Positions 40,590 to 50,103 are shown, numbered from the stretch's first letter. The stretch is DNA of 64,000 nucleotides from Lachnospiraceae bacterium (GCA_902363555.1 CABJAM010000009.1:62001-126000), one strand, 5' to 3'. Numbers and translations: made by a program. The notes: a model not told the origin generated them from the sequence alone.

Positions 40590-41234
40590 ATGGAGAGCAG
40601 ATTAAGAGATATCCGTTCCACAAGAAATCCAAAGGCCAGAATCAAGATCATGGAGGGGCATTTTGCCACGACCAATTCCCATGTCAATATTTATATTGAT
40701 ATGTCTACGGTTAAGTGCCGTCATAACAATGCCAGAGAAACCGCAAAAGAGCTGGCCAGCCGCTATGTGAACAACAAGCCCATCGACACCATCATCTGCA
40801 TGGACGGCACAGAGGTCATCGCCGCATTTATGGCGGAGATCCTTGCAGATAACAGTGCATTGTCCATGAACAGTGGTAAAAATATTTCCGTTATTTCTCC
40901 GGAGTTCGGAGCCAATGGGCAGATGATCTTCAGAGATAACAATCAGCGTATGATCAAAGATATGCAGGTGCTTTTGTTGGTTGCCAGCGCCACCACCGGT
41001 AAGACGATTTCAAGAGCTGTGGAATGTATCGATTATTACGGCGGCCAGGTGTGCGGCATTTCCGCCATATTCAGTGCTGCCAAGGAAAGTCATGGCCTGG
41101 AGATCAATTCCATCTTCAACAGCGCCGATCTGCCTGTGAAGTACGAAACTTATAATATGACCGACTGCCCGTATTGTAAAGCCGGGCACAGAGTTGAGGC
41201 TATGGTCAACGGTTACGGTTATTCAAAGATCTGA
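40590..41234 (+). CDS. Orotate phosphoribosyltransferase-like protein
   Basis: 214 residues. The fold is suggested by I-D-T-I-I-C-M-D-G-T-E-V-I (start of the PRTase core) and the PRPP-loop-like V-L-L-L-V-A-S-A-T-T-G-K-T-I, in which the usual acidic pair D-D/E-D is replaced by A-S. A C-x2-C pair (C-P-Y-C-K) lies near the C-terminus. Such proteins are often annotated as orotate PRTase in Lachnospiraceae, but the altered loop makes enzymatic activity uncertain. GGGAGG precedes the ATG. An exonuclease gene follows after 104 bases. Confidence 0.75.
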   Translation: MESRLRDIRSTRNPKARIKIMEGHFATTNSHVNIYIDMSTVKCRHNNARETAKELASRYVNNKPIDTIICMDGTEVIAAFMAEILADNSALSMNSGKNISVISPEFGANGQMIFRDNNQRMIKDMQVLLLVASATTGKTISRAVECIDYYGGQVCGISAIFSAAKESHGLEINSIFNSADLPVKYETYNMTDCPYCKAGHRVEAMVNGYGYSKI

Positions 41235-41338
41235 TGAATTTCGGCGATCGCAGGTCCGCCGGAGCCGTTTGATTTTCGGAAGATATCCGAACAGGCCGTC
41301 AGGCATGTAATTGTACAATAATTTTTGACGTGAAAGGT

Positions 41339-42325
41339 ATGTGGACAGTGGAGTATATTGTAGTAGATTTTGAATGGAATCAGAGCCCCTACGGCAAAGG
41401 CACCGGCAATAAAAGGCTGCCTTTTGAAATCATAGAGATCGGTGCCATAAAGCTTGATGAAAACCGCCAGTATGTGGAATCCTTCAGTGAGATCATACGG
41501 CCCAGGGTTTATAAAAAACTGCATCATATGACCCGGGAGCTGACCGGCATCACTCAGGAGGAGTTGGATGGCGGCGAGCAGTTTTCACATGTCCTTGTGG
41601 ACTTTATGCTGTGGTGCGGCGATGACTTCATGTTCTGTACATGGGGAAATACAGATCTGATCGAATTACAAAGAAATATGAAATATTATCATTTGGATGA
41701 TCTGCTCCCTGGACCATTGAAGTATTATAATGTACAAAAGCTGTTCCGTATCCTTCACGATCCTATGGAAAGACGTTCCTGCGCGCTGGAAACTGCCGTG
41801 GATTATTTCGGCTTTGAAAAAAATGACAGCTTCCATCGTGCCGTCAATGATGCCGAGTACACGGCTAAAATATTTGCAGCCATGGATATGGAAAGACTTC
41901 AGCGCCTTTATTCCGTGGACTATTACCAGAATCCTCAGACGAAGGCCGATGAGATCCATCTGGATTATGATAATTATTCCAAATACATCTCCCGAGAGTT
42001 TGACACCAAGGAGGAGGCCATGGCCGATAAGGAGGTGCGCACGACCCGCTGTTATGTGTGCGGACGGGCTGCTGTGAAAAAGGTCCACTGGTTTTTAGGG
42101 CGCAATAAGTGCTATTATTGTCTGGCTTACTGTAAAACCCATGGCCTGATCCGGGGAAAGATCCGCTTTAAAAAGACGGATGATGACCGGATTTTTGTGG
42201 TTAAGACGATCCGTCTCATATCTGAGGAGGAGGCTGCCCTGATCCGGGAAATGAAAAAGGAAGTCGTTGATAAGCGGCGGGAGAAGCGGCATAAGGGTTC
42301 GGCCCCTGAGCCTGGGGATGAATAA
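41339..42325 (+). CDS. DEDDh 3'-5' exonuclease-domain protein
   Basis: 328 residues. Motif I is V-V-D-F-E-W-N near residue 8, motif II contains W-G-N-T-D-L-I-E-L, and motif III is F-H-R-A-V-N-D-A-E-Y-T, the DEDDh arrangement of the DNA polymerase epsilon/RNase T group. After about 225 the sequence has two C-x2-C pairs (C-Y-V-C-G and C-Y-Y-C), probably a zinc knuckle. The start may be ATG 41339 or GTG 41330/41348; no site has an ideal ribosome binding site. Cytoplasmic; substrate DNA or RNA unknown. Confidence 0.85.
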   Translation: MWTVEYIVVDFEWNQSPYGKGTGNKRLPFEIIEIGAIKLDENRQYVESFSEIIRPRVYKKLHHMTRELTGITQEELDGGEQFSHVLVDFMLWCGDDFMFCTWGNTDLIELQRNMKYYHLDDLLPGPLKYYNVQKLFRILHDPMERRSCALETAVDYFGFEKNDSFHRAVNDAEYTAKIFAAMDMERLQRLYSVDYYQNPQTKADEIHLDYDNYSKYISREFDTKEEAMADKEVRTTRCYVCGRAAVKKVHWFLGRNKCYYCLAYCKTHGLIRGKIRFKKTDDDRIFVVKTIRLISEEEAALIREMKKEVVDKRREKRHKGSAPEPGDE

Positions 42326-42388
42326 AGGAGGAGCGGGCTGCAAGTCTGCCTGCGCCTAAACAGTTATGAAATGTTTAAGGAGTTGCCT

Positions 42389-43288
42389 GTGAAAAAAGCA
42401 ATGTTTGTGCTGAACCCGGAATCGGGAAATCAGAATTTCTGGAACCAGGTCGAGGATATCATTGGTTGTCTTATACTCAATGAAATTGTCAACCATGTGG
42501 ATGTGACCTATACGGAGAAGCAATATGATGCGAAAAAAGCGACGGAGTCGTTGAAATACGGGCAGTACGATGTCATCGTAGCTGTGGGCGGCGACGGCAC
42601 GATCAATGATGTCGTCAATGGAATCATTAAAAGCCGCTGCAAAATCCCGTTGGCGATACTGCCGGTGGGAACATCCAATGCTTTTGCCACAGCGCTGGGC
42701 CTGCCTTCGTCCAAGGCGGAGTTTTGCAGCATGCTGCGCAGCTTTAATACAAAGGACATCGATGTGGGAAAGATTAATGGCCAGTATTTCATAAGCACGG
42801 CGGCCGGCGGCATGGGGGCAGATATCAGCTACAAAGCTGCCAGCGATACAAAGGCGATCTTTGGGAAGAAGGCTTACTATTTTGAGGCGCTCAAATCATT
42901 TCCAAAGCAGATTTTCAAGTCTATTAAGCTCTATTTTGATTCCGAGGAATATACCGCCAAAACCGATACGGTCACGTTTTATATCAGTAATGCCGGAGGG
43001 ATTGCCGGTAATAAACAGCTTCACGCGGACAGTGGTATGAATGACGGTTTGCTGAATGTGGCTGTATTCCAGAAAATGCCCGTATTTTCTTTTGCGCGGG
43101 CTTTTTGGGATTTTCTACGGGGCAGACCGGTGGAGCATCCCAGGGTGCGCTGCTTCCGCACAAAGAAGATACGCATACAAAATCTGGATGCTTCGCCGGT
43201 GCCGGTGAATTTTGACGGGGAAATGTTTGGAACACTGCCCATTGAGGTGTCGTGCGTGCCCAAAGCTGTGCGGATCGTGATCCCATAA
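42389..43288 (+). CDS. Diacylglycerol kinase-family lipid kinase
   Basis: 299 residues. The catalytic domain has V-L-N-P-E-S-G near the N-terminus, V-A-V-G-G-D-G-T-I-N-D-V-V-N-G (nucleotide/catalytic motif) and L-P-V-G-T-S-N-A-F-A. The C-terminal beta domain ends with V-N-F-D-G-E. This is the YegS/BmrU/DgkB group, which phosphorylates diacylglycerol or related lipids at the inner membrane face. GTG 42389 is preferred because AAGGAG (42377-42382) lies 6 bases upstream; ATG 42371 has no such site. Confidence 0.92.
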   Translation: MKKAMFVLNPESGNQNFWNQVEDIIGCLILNEIVNHVDVTYTEKQYDAKKATESLKYGQYDVIVAVGGDGTINDVVNGIIKSRCKIPLAILPVGTSNAFATALGLPSSKAEFCSMLRSFNTKDIDVGKINGQYFISTAAGGMGADISYKAASDTKAIFGKKAYYFEALKSFPKQIFKSIKLYFDSEEYTAKTDTVTFYISNAGGIAGNKQLHADSGMNDGLLNVAVFQKMPVFSFARAFWDFLRGRPVEHPRVRCFRTKKIRIQNLDASPVPVNFDGEMFGTLPIEVSCVPKAVRIVIP

Positions 43289-43351
43289 ACGGCTGCCCCG
43301 GGGAATGCTGTATGTATTACTATAAAATATAATATACGAGGCGATTTAAAA

Positions 43352-44152
43352 ATGCTTACAATTAAGACAGATACACATACACATACGCTGTGTTCCAATC
43401 ATGCATACAGTACCATAGAGGAGATTGTACGCAATGGAGCCAGTATGGGAATGGAGGCCGTAGGGATTACGGATCACTTCAGCGGTCTTTTCTATGGAAA
43501 TACAGATTTCTCCCATTATTCACATATGGGAAACTATAAAGCGCTGCCTAAAGAATGGTATGGGGTGAGGCTTCTATGTGGCGCGGAAGCTGATATTATA
43601 GATCTGGATGGACGTCTGTTTGGCCATGATCTGATGCTGCCATTTACATTTCCGGGGCAGGCTCCAAAATCTTACCAGCAGGAGTGTTTAGGCCGCCTGG
43701 ATTATGTCATTGCCAGTGTACATAATCCGGCTTTTACCATGGAAGCCAGGCTGGCTGAGACGACACAAATGTATTGTAAAGCACTTGAGCATCCAAAGGT
43801 ACTGATCATAGGACATATCGGGCGGGCCGGTGTGCCTTTTGATATGGACACGGTATTGCTGCAGGCCAAGGCCCTGAACAAAATGATTGAAATTAATGAG
43901 AGCACCTTTGAGTATCCGGAGCGGGTAACGGATATCTGTAAACAGGTGGCTGTACGCTGCGCCGAGCTGGATGTTAAGATTGCCGTGGGCAGCGATGCAC
44001 ACAGCTCCTGGTATGTAGGCAGGTTTGATAAAGCAGCGCGGATGCTTGAGGAGATACATTTCCCTGAGGAACTGATCGGCAATCGCGACCGCGCTTCGCT
44101 GGAGATGATGATCAACGCTTCCGGTGTGCGAAAAAATAATCTTATACAGTGA
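43352..44152 (+). CDS. PHP-domain phosphoesterase
   Basis: 266 residues. Metal-binding motifs in order: D-T-H-T-H-T near residue 7, I-T-D-H-F, G-A-E-A-D, V-I-A-S-V-H, G-H-I-G-R and the C-terminal G-S-D-A-H. This is the PHP fold of YcdX-type hydrolases, which bind three metal ions and cut phosphate esters. GAGG precedes the ATG. Its 3' end overlaps the convergent hypothetical gene by 11 bases. Substrate unknown. Confidence 0.9.
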   Translation: MLTIKTDTHTHTLCSNHAYSTIEEIVRNGASMGMEAVGITDHFSGLFYGNTDFSHYSHMGNYKALPKEWYGVRLLCGAEADIIDLDGRLFGHDLMLPFTFPGQAPKSYQQECLGRLDYVIASVHNPAFTMEARLAETTQMYCKALEHPKVLIIGHIGRAGVPFDMDTVLLQAKALNKMIEINESTFEYPERVTDICKQVAVRCAELDVKIAVGSDAHSSWYVGRFDKAARMLEEIHFPEELIGNRDRASLEMMINASGVRKNNLIQ

Positions 44153-44723
44153 TAAATTCGTTTTCTTTTCCCAGATAATTACAAAAAAGGAACAGGCCGC
44201 ACAGGATATCCGGGGAAAATTCCCGGAAGGTTTCAAGATCCCAGCCGCCGGAGATCCCTTTGTGGATCAAGGTATACACAATGCGTCCGCCGGCATCTGA
44301 GAGTTGATAATACTGGTTATTTTTCATGTGGAGCATAAGCGTCTCCTGATCCTGATGGATTTCCAGGCGATCGGCCCTGGGCATACGGCACAGCGGCCAG
44401 CCGTAAACATTTGGATTATCCTCATCGGAGTATAAAGGCCGCCCGGTCATAATAAGGGTGCCATTGGCATCCAATAGCCTATAGATGCGCTGCAAAAAAG
44501 GAGCCGGGGCGTCCTTTGTGTCCAATGCCTCCATAAAAAACATCTGGCCGTCACCGGTGACAATTTCTTTTTTCGGTTCGCAGGAACGGCTTTTAATAAT
44601 TGCTATTTTTTCCGGCTCGGCTCTGGCGGTTTCGGATTCGTTTTTCCAGACACTGATATCCTTACCCCGGGGCTTTTCTTCCGGAAGCATATAGAGGATT
44701 CTGGATTTCATTATGTATTTCAA
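44142..44723 (-). CDS. Conserved hypothetical protein
   Basis: About 193 residues with no recognised family. Visible segments include I-Y-R-L-L-D-A-N-G-T-L-I-M-T-G-R-P, N-N-Q-Y-Y-Q-L-S-D-A-G-G-R-I-V-Y and L-C-G-L-F-L-F-C-N-Y at the C-terminus, which hint at a beta-barrel fold like LURP1/Tubby, but this is a weak guess. Soluble, no signal peptide. TTG 44723 is chosen because AAGGGGGAA lies 7 bases before it. It directly follows the chromate transporter genes on the same strand with 16 bases between, so it is likely in the same operon. Confidence 0.6.
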   Translation of the reverse strand: MKYIMKSRILYMLPEEKPRGKDISVWKNESETARAEPEKIAIIKSRSCEPKKEIVTGDGQMFFMEALDTKDAPAPFLQRIYRLLDANGTLIMTGRPLYSDEDNPNVYGWPLCRMPRADRLEIHQDQETLMLHMKNNQYYQLSDAGGRIVYTLIHKGISGGWDLETFREFSPDILCGLFLFCNYLGKENEFITV

Positions 44724-44739
44724 GTAAATTCCCCCTTTT

Positions 44740-45306
44740 TTATCCGGCCAGGCCATAGAGGAGCACTCCGGCAGCGCCGGAACCGACCATGACCAGAATG
44801 GGATTAAGATGCCATTTCCTTAAAATGAATAGTCCTGCGGCAAATATAAGGACGGAAATCCATTGGATGGCGTCGATGGATGCGGGCAATGATTTTGTAC
44901 CGAAAAAGGCGAGAAATACGATGGAGAGCCCGGCCGAGGCGATCATGGCGACCACTGCGGGGCGCAGGCCGCCAAGGACGCCCTGGACCATGGACAGTCC
45001 ACGGTATTTGTAATAGATATAGGCAAGGAACATGACGATGACACAGGATGGGAGGACGCAGCCGATGGTGGCCACAATGGCTCCGGTGAGGCCGGCGACC
45101 TGGGTGCCCACAAAGGTGGCCGAATTGATGGCAATGGGGCCGGGCGTCATTTCCGCAATGGTGATTATGTCCGCAAATTGGACCATATCCAGCCACCCAT
45201 GGATTTCTACTACCTGATGTTCGATCAGGGGCATGGCCGCGTATCCGCCGCCGATGCTGAACATCCCAATCTGGATAAAGCTCCACAATAATTGAAGATA
45301 GATCAT
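44740..45306 (-). CDS. Chromate transporter family protein, half 2
   Basis: 188 residues, five to six membrane segments, one CHR domain. Motifs: F-I-Q-I-G-M-F-S-I-G-G-G-Y-A-A-M-P-L-I, then T-P-G-P-I-A-I-N-S-A-T-F-V-G. It is encoded as a separate half next to another CHR-domain gene that it overlaps by 4 bases. Such short pairs work together, equivalent to one full-length ChrA. Despite the name, the physiological substrate in anaerobes is unknown; sulfate or other oxyanions are possible. Confidence 0.92.
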   Translation of the reverse strand: MIYLQLLWSFIQIGMFSIGGGYAAMPLIEHQVVEIHGWLDMVQFADIITIAEMTPGPIAINSATFVGTQVAGLTGAIVATIGCVLPSCVIVMFLAYIYYKYRGLSMVQGVLGGLRPAVVAMIASAGLSIVFLAFFGTKSLPASIDAIQWISVLIFAAGLFILRKWHLNPILVMVGSGAAGVLLYGLAG

Positions 45307-45878
45307 TGACGTTCTCCTTTCTTCCGGCGCTTTTGCCAGAGCACATCCATGGCGCCGATAAATCCACAGATAAATATGATGAGTATGATATTGATGTTCA
45401 AAAAGTAAACGGCGATGAAGGTTGCTCCCATCATAATGATGGGAAGACAGCGGTGCAATTTAACGATATTGCCGCCCAGAGTGAGCACCACGTCGCAGAT
45501 AACGGCGCCGACGCCGGCCTGCATGCCTTTCATTACCAGATTGACAATATAATTGTCACGGAAGGCTGTGTAAAACATGGAAATGATGGACAGGATGATC
45601 AGCGGCGGCAGGACGGTGCCGATCACGGTAATCAGTGCGCCCAGGATGCCGGCGACGCGGTAGCCGATCAGGATGGATGCGTTGACGGCGATGGCTCCCG
45701 GTGAGGACTGGGCGATGGCGGTGAGATCCATCATTTCCTGCTCGTCGATCCACTTGAGCTGTTCTACAAATTTCTTACGCATGAGAGGGATGATGACGAA
45801 GCCGCCGCCGAAGGTGAAGGCGCTGAGGCCAAAGGTGGCGGTGAAAAGCTTGAGGTATATTTTGGGATGCTTAGGCAT
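45303..45878 (-). CDS. Chromate transporter family protein, half 1
   Basis: 191 residues. The CHR domain has F-G-L-S-A-F-T-F-G-G-G-F-V-I-I-P-L-M and S-S-P-G-A-I-A-V-N-A-S-I-L-I-G-Y. It is the first gene of the pair, with AGGAGG before the ATG, and is divergent from a LysR gene at 46084 that probably regulates it. The 205-base divergent region is very AT-rich, with ATACT/AGTAT-type inverted repeats near 46010-46035 that could bind the LysR protein. Confidence 0.92.
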   Translation of the reverse strand: MPKHPKIYLKLFTATFGLSAFTFGGGFVIIPLMRKKFVEQLKWIDEQEMMDLTAIAQSSPGAIAVNASILIGYRVAGILGALITVIGTVLPPLIILSIISMFYTAFRDNYIVNLVMKGMQAGVGAVICDVVLTLGGNIVKLHRCLPIIMMGATFIAVYFLNINIILIIFICGFIGAMDVLWQKRRKKGERQ

Positions 45879-46083
45879 GAGGGACCTCCTTTTTTAGAGA
45901 AGATTCAGGGAACGATGCAATCCGGCTGTTTTGCATCGTTTTCCAGATTGTGGGCAGTGTTATGGCATTCATAAAAGCTTTTAATGTAATTTAAGTATAC
46001 GTCTTGAATACTTATAATAAAAATAGTATTATTTTATTGATATTATAATAATTTACTTATATAGTGGGATGGGTGGAACAGAA

Positions 46084-46998
46084 ATGACGATTCGGAATAT
46101 TGAGATTTTTTTAGCAGTTTGCGATCATGGATGCAATCTTACAAAGGCGGCGAAGTCGCTGTATTTGGCGCAGCCGGCAGTGAGTGCGGCGGTGCGTGAG
46201 CTGGAGGAGCATTATGGAATACGGCTTTTTGAGCGGATTTCAAGGCGGCTGTATATAACGGAGGCGGGCCGGCAGTTTTTGGAATATGCCCGGCGGATTT
46301 CGGGGCTTTTGGGGGATGTGGAAAATCAGATGCACCACTGGGATGAGCAGGGAATCCTTCGGGTAGGCGCCAGTATTACCATCGGCTCGCAGTTTTTGCC
46401 GGATTACGCGGCCGTTTTTACGGCGATGCATCCGGGAATGGACCTGAGAGTGCAGATCGCACCGTCCATCCAGCTTGAACGGATGCTGATGGACAATACG
46501 CTGGATTTTGCTCTGATCGAAGGGAGTGTCCATGAACCGAATCTTATTGTGGAGGACTATATGGATGACTCACTGATGATCATCGGGCCGGCAGTGCATT
46601 CAGGAGAATCGCCCCGGGTGATGGATCTGGCGGAATTTGCCAATGAACGGTTTTTGCTCAGGGAGAAGGGGAGCGGAACGCGTGAGGAGTTTGATACGAT
46701 CCTTAATGCGGCCGGGATATTTGTGGAGCCGGTATGGGAAGCCACGAGCACGACAGCTCTGGTCAACGGCGTGATCCATGGGTTTGGGATTACGGTTCTG
46801 CCGTGCCGCATGGTCCAGGGCGCCATAGAAAAAGACCTTGTGACGCCGATTCGCGTACAAGGTCTTGAGTTTCGGAGAAAGTTCCGGATCATTTATCATA
46901 AGGATAAATATTTATCGCCATCCATGGAAGCGTTTATCAAGCTGTGTAAGAACTTTGAATACGATTACCCTCTTCCGCAGTATAACGGATTGTTCTGA
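46084..46998 (+). CDS. LysR-family regulator divergent from chromate-type transporter
   Basis: 304 residues. The N-terminal helix-turn-helix reads C-N-L-T-K-A-A-K-S-L-Y-L-A-Q-P-A-V-S-A-A-V then L-F-E-R-I-S-R-R-L; the effector domain follows. ATG 46084 is chosen over 46069 because GGTGG lies 8 bases before it. LysR genes usually control the divergent neighbour, here the CHR-domain transporter pair, probably responding to an anion or metabolite. Confidence 0.92.
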   Translation: MTIRNIEIFLAVCDHGCNLTKAAKSLYLAQPAVSAAVRELEEHYGIRLFERISRRLYITEAGRQFLEYARRISGLLGDVENQMHHWDEQGILRVGASITIGSQFLPDYAAVFTAMHPGMDLRVQIAPSIQLERMLMDNTLDFALIEGSVHEPNLIVEDYMDDSLMIIGPAVHSGESPRVMDLAEFANERFLLREKGSGTREEFDTILNAAGIFVEPVWEATSTTALVNGVIHGFGITVLPCRMVQGAIEKDLVTPIRVQGLEFRRKFRIIYHKDKYLSPSMEAFIKLCKNFEYDYPLPQYNGLF

Positions 46999-47009
46999 TC
47001 TCCGATCCA

Positions 47010-48587
47010 TTACTCGTTTTCGGCTGGTGGAGCCTGCGGCCTGGCTTCCGCTATCGCATCAGGCGCGGCTGCATCAGGCGTGGCTACATCAGGAGTGGCT
47101 GCATCGGGCCTTTCTGTTGAGGCCGGCTCCGCGGCTGATGCCTTAGCCGCTTCTTTTTCCGCCATGGCCCGGGCCACGGCCTGCTCAGCCTTCTCGTTGA
47201 TCCGCTGTCTGCGCAGCTTTTTATAGCGCATGAAGCTCCGCTTCCGCTTGATGATCCGTATGAGCCGGTGCAGCAAAAAGGCCAGAAGGATGGCGGCAAT
47301 GACCAGTGCGATGCCTGCGATGATCAGCGGCTTGTAGTCGCGCATCCGTGAGTATTCGATAAAATCCTTTACAGATTTCTGGCTGATGGCATTGTCCAGT
47401 GCTTCCTGAGCTTTGCGGTTGAACATATATTCCGAGTAAATTTCCTGCGCCTGTTTAAAATAGCGATAATACTTGTCCTCCGGCGATAACAGAGGGGTGG
47501 GTTGATACCAGTCCAATATGATCGTGGGGATATAGCTGAGCTTTTCCTGGGCTTCATTATATTCCCGGACAAGACGTTCGTAGTTATCGAAGCTGTAATT
47601 CAGCGCCATTTCCGTGTCCATATAAATATAGTTTTTTCCGCCGGGGCAGTCTAAGATCACGCAGACAAGGTCCATGTTGTCACGTTTGGCATAGGTGACC
47701 AGCGTATTGCGCGCTTCTCCGGTATAACCGGTTTTACCTCCGTAACAGCCTTCATACTTATATTCATTATTCACCATTTTGTGATGGTTGTATAAAGGCA
47801 CAGGTTCCGGCTCCGGTTCCGTCGTTTCCACAGTGGCGCCGGTGGGCTTGCCGTTTTCATCAGTTTCGCTTTCAGGCTCTTTGATTTTATAATTGATATT
47901 TTCAATGGTATAGTAGGCCGTACCGGTGATGGTTCGGAAGGTGTCATTATGAGCGGCTGCGCTGGCAATGATCGCCAGATCCTTGGCCGTGGTATAGTGG
48001 TTATCATCGTGGAGACCGCTTGGGTTGGTAAAGCTGGTGCGCCGGCAGCCAAGGGCGATCGCTTTGTCGGTCATATCCTTTGCAAAGGCTTCCATGGAGC
48101 CGGAAACATATTCGGCCACCCCATTGGCCGCCTCATTGGCAGAGCGCAGCATAATGCCGTAGAGCGCCTGCTCCATCGTCAGTTGATCCCCGGCTTTTAG
48201 TTCCATGTTGGAGCTGTCCCATGTGATACTGTTTACCGCATTTTCAGAAAATGTCACTGTTTCTTCCGGGGCTGTGCGCTCCAGTGCCAGCAGCGAGGTC
48301 ATTATTTTTGTTGTACTGGCCGGGTAATGCCGGTCCAGCTTGTTCTTATAATATAATATAGCACCGGAATTGACGTCCATGACGACACAGGCGGAGCTGT
48401 ATAGAAGTATCTCATCGGTGGATACCTTGTCCGTATCTAAAAGTACCGGCACAAGCTCGGTTTCTGTCTCACTTTCCGGCGTTTCGTCGGAGACTTCTGT
48501 GGCGTATACGGATGTCTGTGGATCTGCTCCGGATATGCCGGTGAAGCATAGGATAAATGCCAGAATGAGCACTGTAAATCGTTTCAT
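47010..48587 (-). CDS. D-alanyl-D-alanine carboxypeptidase, PBP5/DacA type
   Basis: 525 residues: signal peptide 1-30, peptidase S11 domain about 60-330 with S-T-T-K (SxxK), S-A-N (SxN) and K-T-G-Y-T-G, then a C-terminal linker, a membrane segment (I-I-A-G-I-A-L-V-I-A-A-I-L-L-A-F-L-L) and a basic then Ala-rich cytoplasmic tail. The tail ends in tandem 5-residue units such as P-D-A-A-T, P-D-V-A-T, P-D-A-A-A, from 15-bp DNA repeats. It trims the D-Ala from peptidoglycan pentapeptides outside the membrane. A C-terminal membrane span plus long tail is unusual; most have an amphipathic anchor. ATG 48587 follows GGAGGG. Confidence 0.9.
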   Translation of the reverse strand: MKRFTVLILAFILCFTGISGADPQTSVYATEVSDETPESETETELVPVLLDTDKVSTDEILLYSSACVVMDVNSGAILYYKNKLDRHYPASTTKIMTSLLALERTAPEETVTFSENAVNSITWDSSNMELKAGDQLTMEQALYGIMLRSANEAANGVAEYVSGSMEAFAKDMTDKAIALGCRRTSFTNPSGLHDDNHYTTAKDLAIIASAAAHNDTFRTITGTAYYTIENINYKIKEPESETDENGKPTGATVETTEPEPEPVPLYNHHKMVNNEYKYEGCYGGKTGYTGEARNTLVTYAKRDNMDLVCVILDCPGGKNYIYMDTEMALNYSFDNYERLVREYNEAQEKLSYIPTIILDWYQPTPLLSPEDKYYRYFKQAQEIYSEYMFNRKAQEALDNAISQKSVKDFIEYSRMRDYKPLIIAGIALVIAAILLAFLLHRLIRIIKRKRSFMRYKKLRRQRINEKAEQAVARAMAEKEAAKASAAEPASTERPDAATPDVATPDAAAPDAIAEARPQAPPAENE

Positions 48588-48750
48588 AAGCTTTCCCTCC
48601 AAAATCAATAACATTTACATATTATCGGAAAATGTCGGAAAAGTCAATTATTTGGCGGCAGCTTGGGGGAATTGTTCTCAACAAGGTTAATATTTGCGGG
48701 GCCGTTATCCCACGAGGTGTTTTGGGGCGCAACCCTCGGGTTTTACGGCA

Positions 48751-49023
48751 CTAAAATTTGTACCAGCGGCTTCGGTCCAGAAGCTTTTCCTGGGATTCGC
48801 GGGCGTCTTTTAAGCGTTTTTCTTTATCTTCAAAGTGGGTCGTTTTCTTTTTATCCAGGGACCAGATGAATATCAGGTTAATGGTGTAAATGGCAAATAA
48901 AATCCAGGCCATGATGCTGCTGCGAAGCGGTTTCAGGGCAGGGATGATATTGATAGCGACGAGATAGCCGATTTCTATAATAAGCAGCAGATATTGTAAA
49001 ATTTTAAATTTATTTATTCGCAT
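48751..49023 (-). CDS. Small membrane protein, unknown function
   Basis: 90 residues with two hydrophobic segments (about 8-28 and 38-58) and a charged C-terminal helix rich in Lys, Glu and Arg. No family recognised. GAGGAGGGG precedes the ATG, and a good sigma-A-type promoter lies about 130 bases upstream. Downstream lies the carboxypeptidase gene, but 137 bases and different transcription signals suggest independence. Confidence 0.65.
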   Translation of the reverse strand: MRINKFKILQYLLLIIEIGYLVAINIIPALKPLRSSIMAWILFAIYTINLIFIWSLDKKKTTHFEDKEKRLKDARESQEKLLDRSRWYKF

Positions 49024-49151
49024 AGAATCCCCTCCTCCGTGCGTCGGTGTCACACAAGAATGGTGTCACCATGTTTGTACGGTTTGTTAAAGTTTTTTAT
49101 AAAGTGGCATTTTTCCAATGGAATCGCCTCCCTTTGCGAATATTTTCCTTA

Positions 49152-49179
49152 ATTATAGTATAGTTGCAGACCATGTAAA
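49152..49179 (-). promoter_or_regulatory. Promoter of small membrane protein
   Basis: Minus-strand -35 TTTACA (49174-49179), 16-base spacer, -10 TATAAT (49152-49157). Confidence 0.55.
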
Positions 49180-49323
49180 AAGCAAGGAACAGTTGTGCCA
49201 TCAGAACGTTAAAAATGGTCAGTTGTGCGGCGCCTCCAGCCATTTTGTCCTTGACGCTGCCAGGGCTTTTGCGTTAATATAGCGTTTAGAAATGTTTTAT
49301 CGGAAATTACGGAGGTTTAAATA

Positions 49324-49965
49324 ATGCGATTAAGAAATGTCAGGGGCTCCCGGGAAACTATTGCCGGGCATGAGCTTGTTTATCAGGATATTGCGGCCCA
49401 TAAAGGCTGCTGGAAGGAGATTTTCGGGAATGACCATCCGATTTTTATTGAGGTAGGTATGGGCAAGGGTAAATTTATTCTGGAAATGGCCAGACAGAAT
49501 CCACAAAATAATTATATTGGTATTGAGAAATACTCCAGCGTTCTTGTGCGTGCCCTGGAAAAGATGGAAAACTTTGAGGGGGATAATCTTATTTTTATCC
49601 GGATGGACGCGGAATATATTTGCGATGCCTTTGATAAAGATGAGGTTGCCGGTATTTTTCTGAATTTTTCGGACCCATGGCCAAAAGACCGCCATGCAAA
49701 ACGCCGCCTTACATCCACACAGTTTTGGGCGCGTTACGACCAGTTCCTCCAAAAGGACGGTCGGGTGGTCTTTAAAACGGATAACCGCACGCTTTTTGAC
49801 TTTTCTCTGGAGCAGGTGGCCGAGGCCGGATGGATTTTGGAAAACCATACCTTCGACCTGCACCACAGCGAATATGCCCAGGGGAATATTATGACGGAAT
49901 ATGAAGAAAAATTCACCGCTAAAGGAAATCCCATCTGCCGTCTGACAGCCTACCGTGAGTCGTAA
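49324..49965 (+). CDS. trmB: tRNA (guanine-N7)-methyltransferase
   Basis: 213 residues, normal TrmB length. SAM-binding I-E-V-G-M-G-K-G-K-F-I, N-N-Y-I-G-I-E-K-Y-S-S-V, and the hallmark N-F-S-D-P-W-P-K-D-R-H-A-K-R-R-L-T with the later F-K-T-D-N-R-T-L-F-D-F-S. The enzyme methylates G46 in the variable loop of tRNAs. GGAGG precedes the ATG. A small unknown gene follows 138 bases later. Confidence 0.97.
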   Translation: MRLRNVRGSRETIAGHELVYQDIAAHKGCWKEIFGNDHPIFIEVGMGKGKFILEMARQNPQNNYIGIEKYSSVLVRALEKMENFEGDNLIFIRMDAEYICDAFDKDEVAGIFLNFSDPWPKDRHAKRRLTSTQFWARYDQFLQKDGRVVFKTDNRTLFDFSLEQVAEAGWILENHTFDLHHSEYAQGNIMTEYEEKFTAKGNPICRLTAYRES

Positions 49966-50044
49966 ATTATGTGGAACCTATGGCCGTTTGCTGAATAATG
50001 TAAAACTATAAAGACGAAAAATGTCTGAATCGATGATCGGTTTC

Positions 50045-50073
50045 GTAACAGTTCGCTCCTTCTGAACTGTTAC
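50045..50073. repeat. Dispersed palindrome, near-canonical copy
   Basis: GTAACAGTTC, centre GCTCCTTCT, GAACTGTTAC. Perfect 10-bp arms but a changed centre compared with the copies at 16993 and 22671. Confidence 0.8.
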
Positions 50074-50103
50074 CCGGTTTAGCATATTTTATGGGGTGAT
50101 GTT

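Noticed and set aside
45306..45704. 132-codon frame antisense to the chromate-type transporter
   Set aside because: Composition (Asp/Gly/His-rich) is typical of a shadow frame; the transporter is on the other strand.
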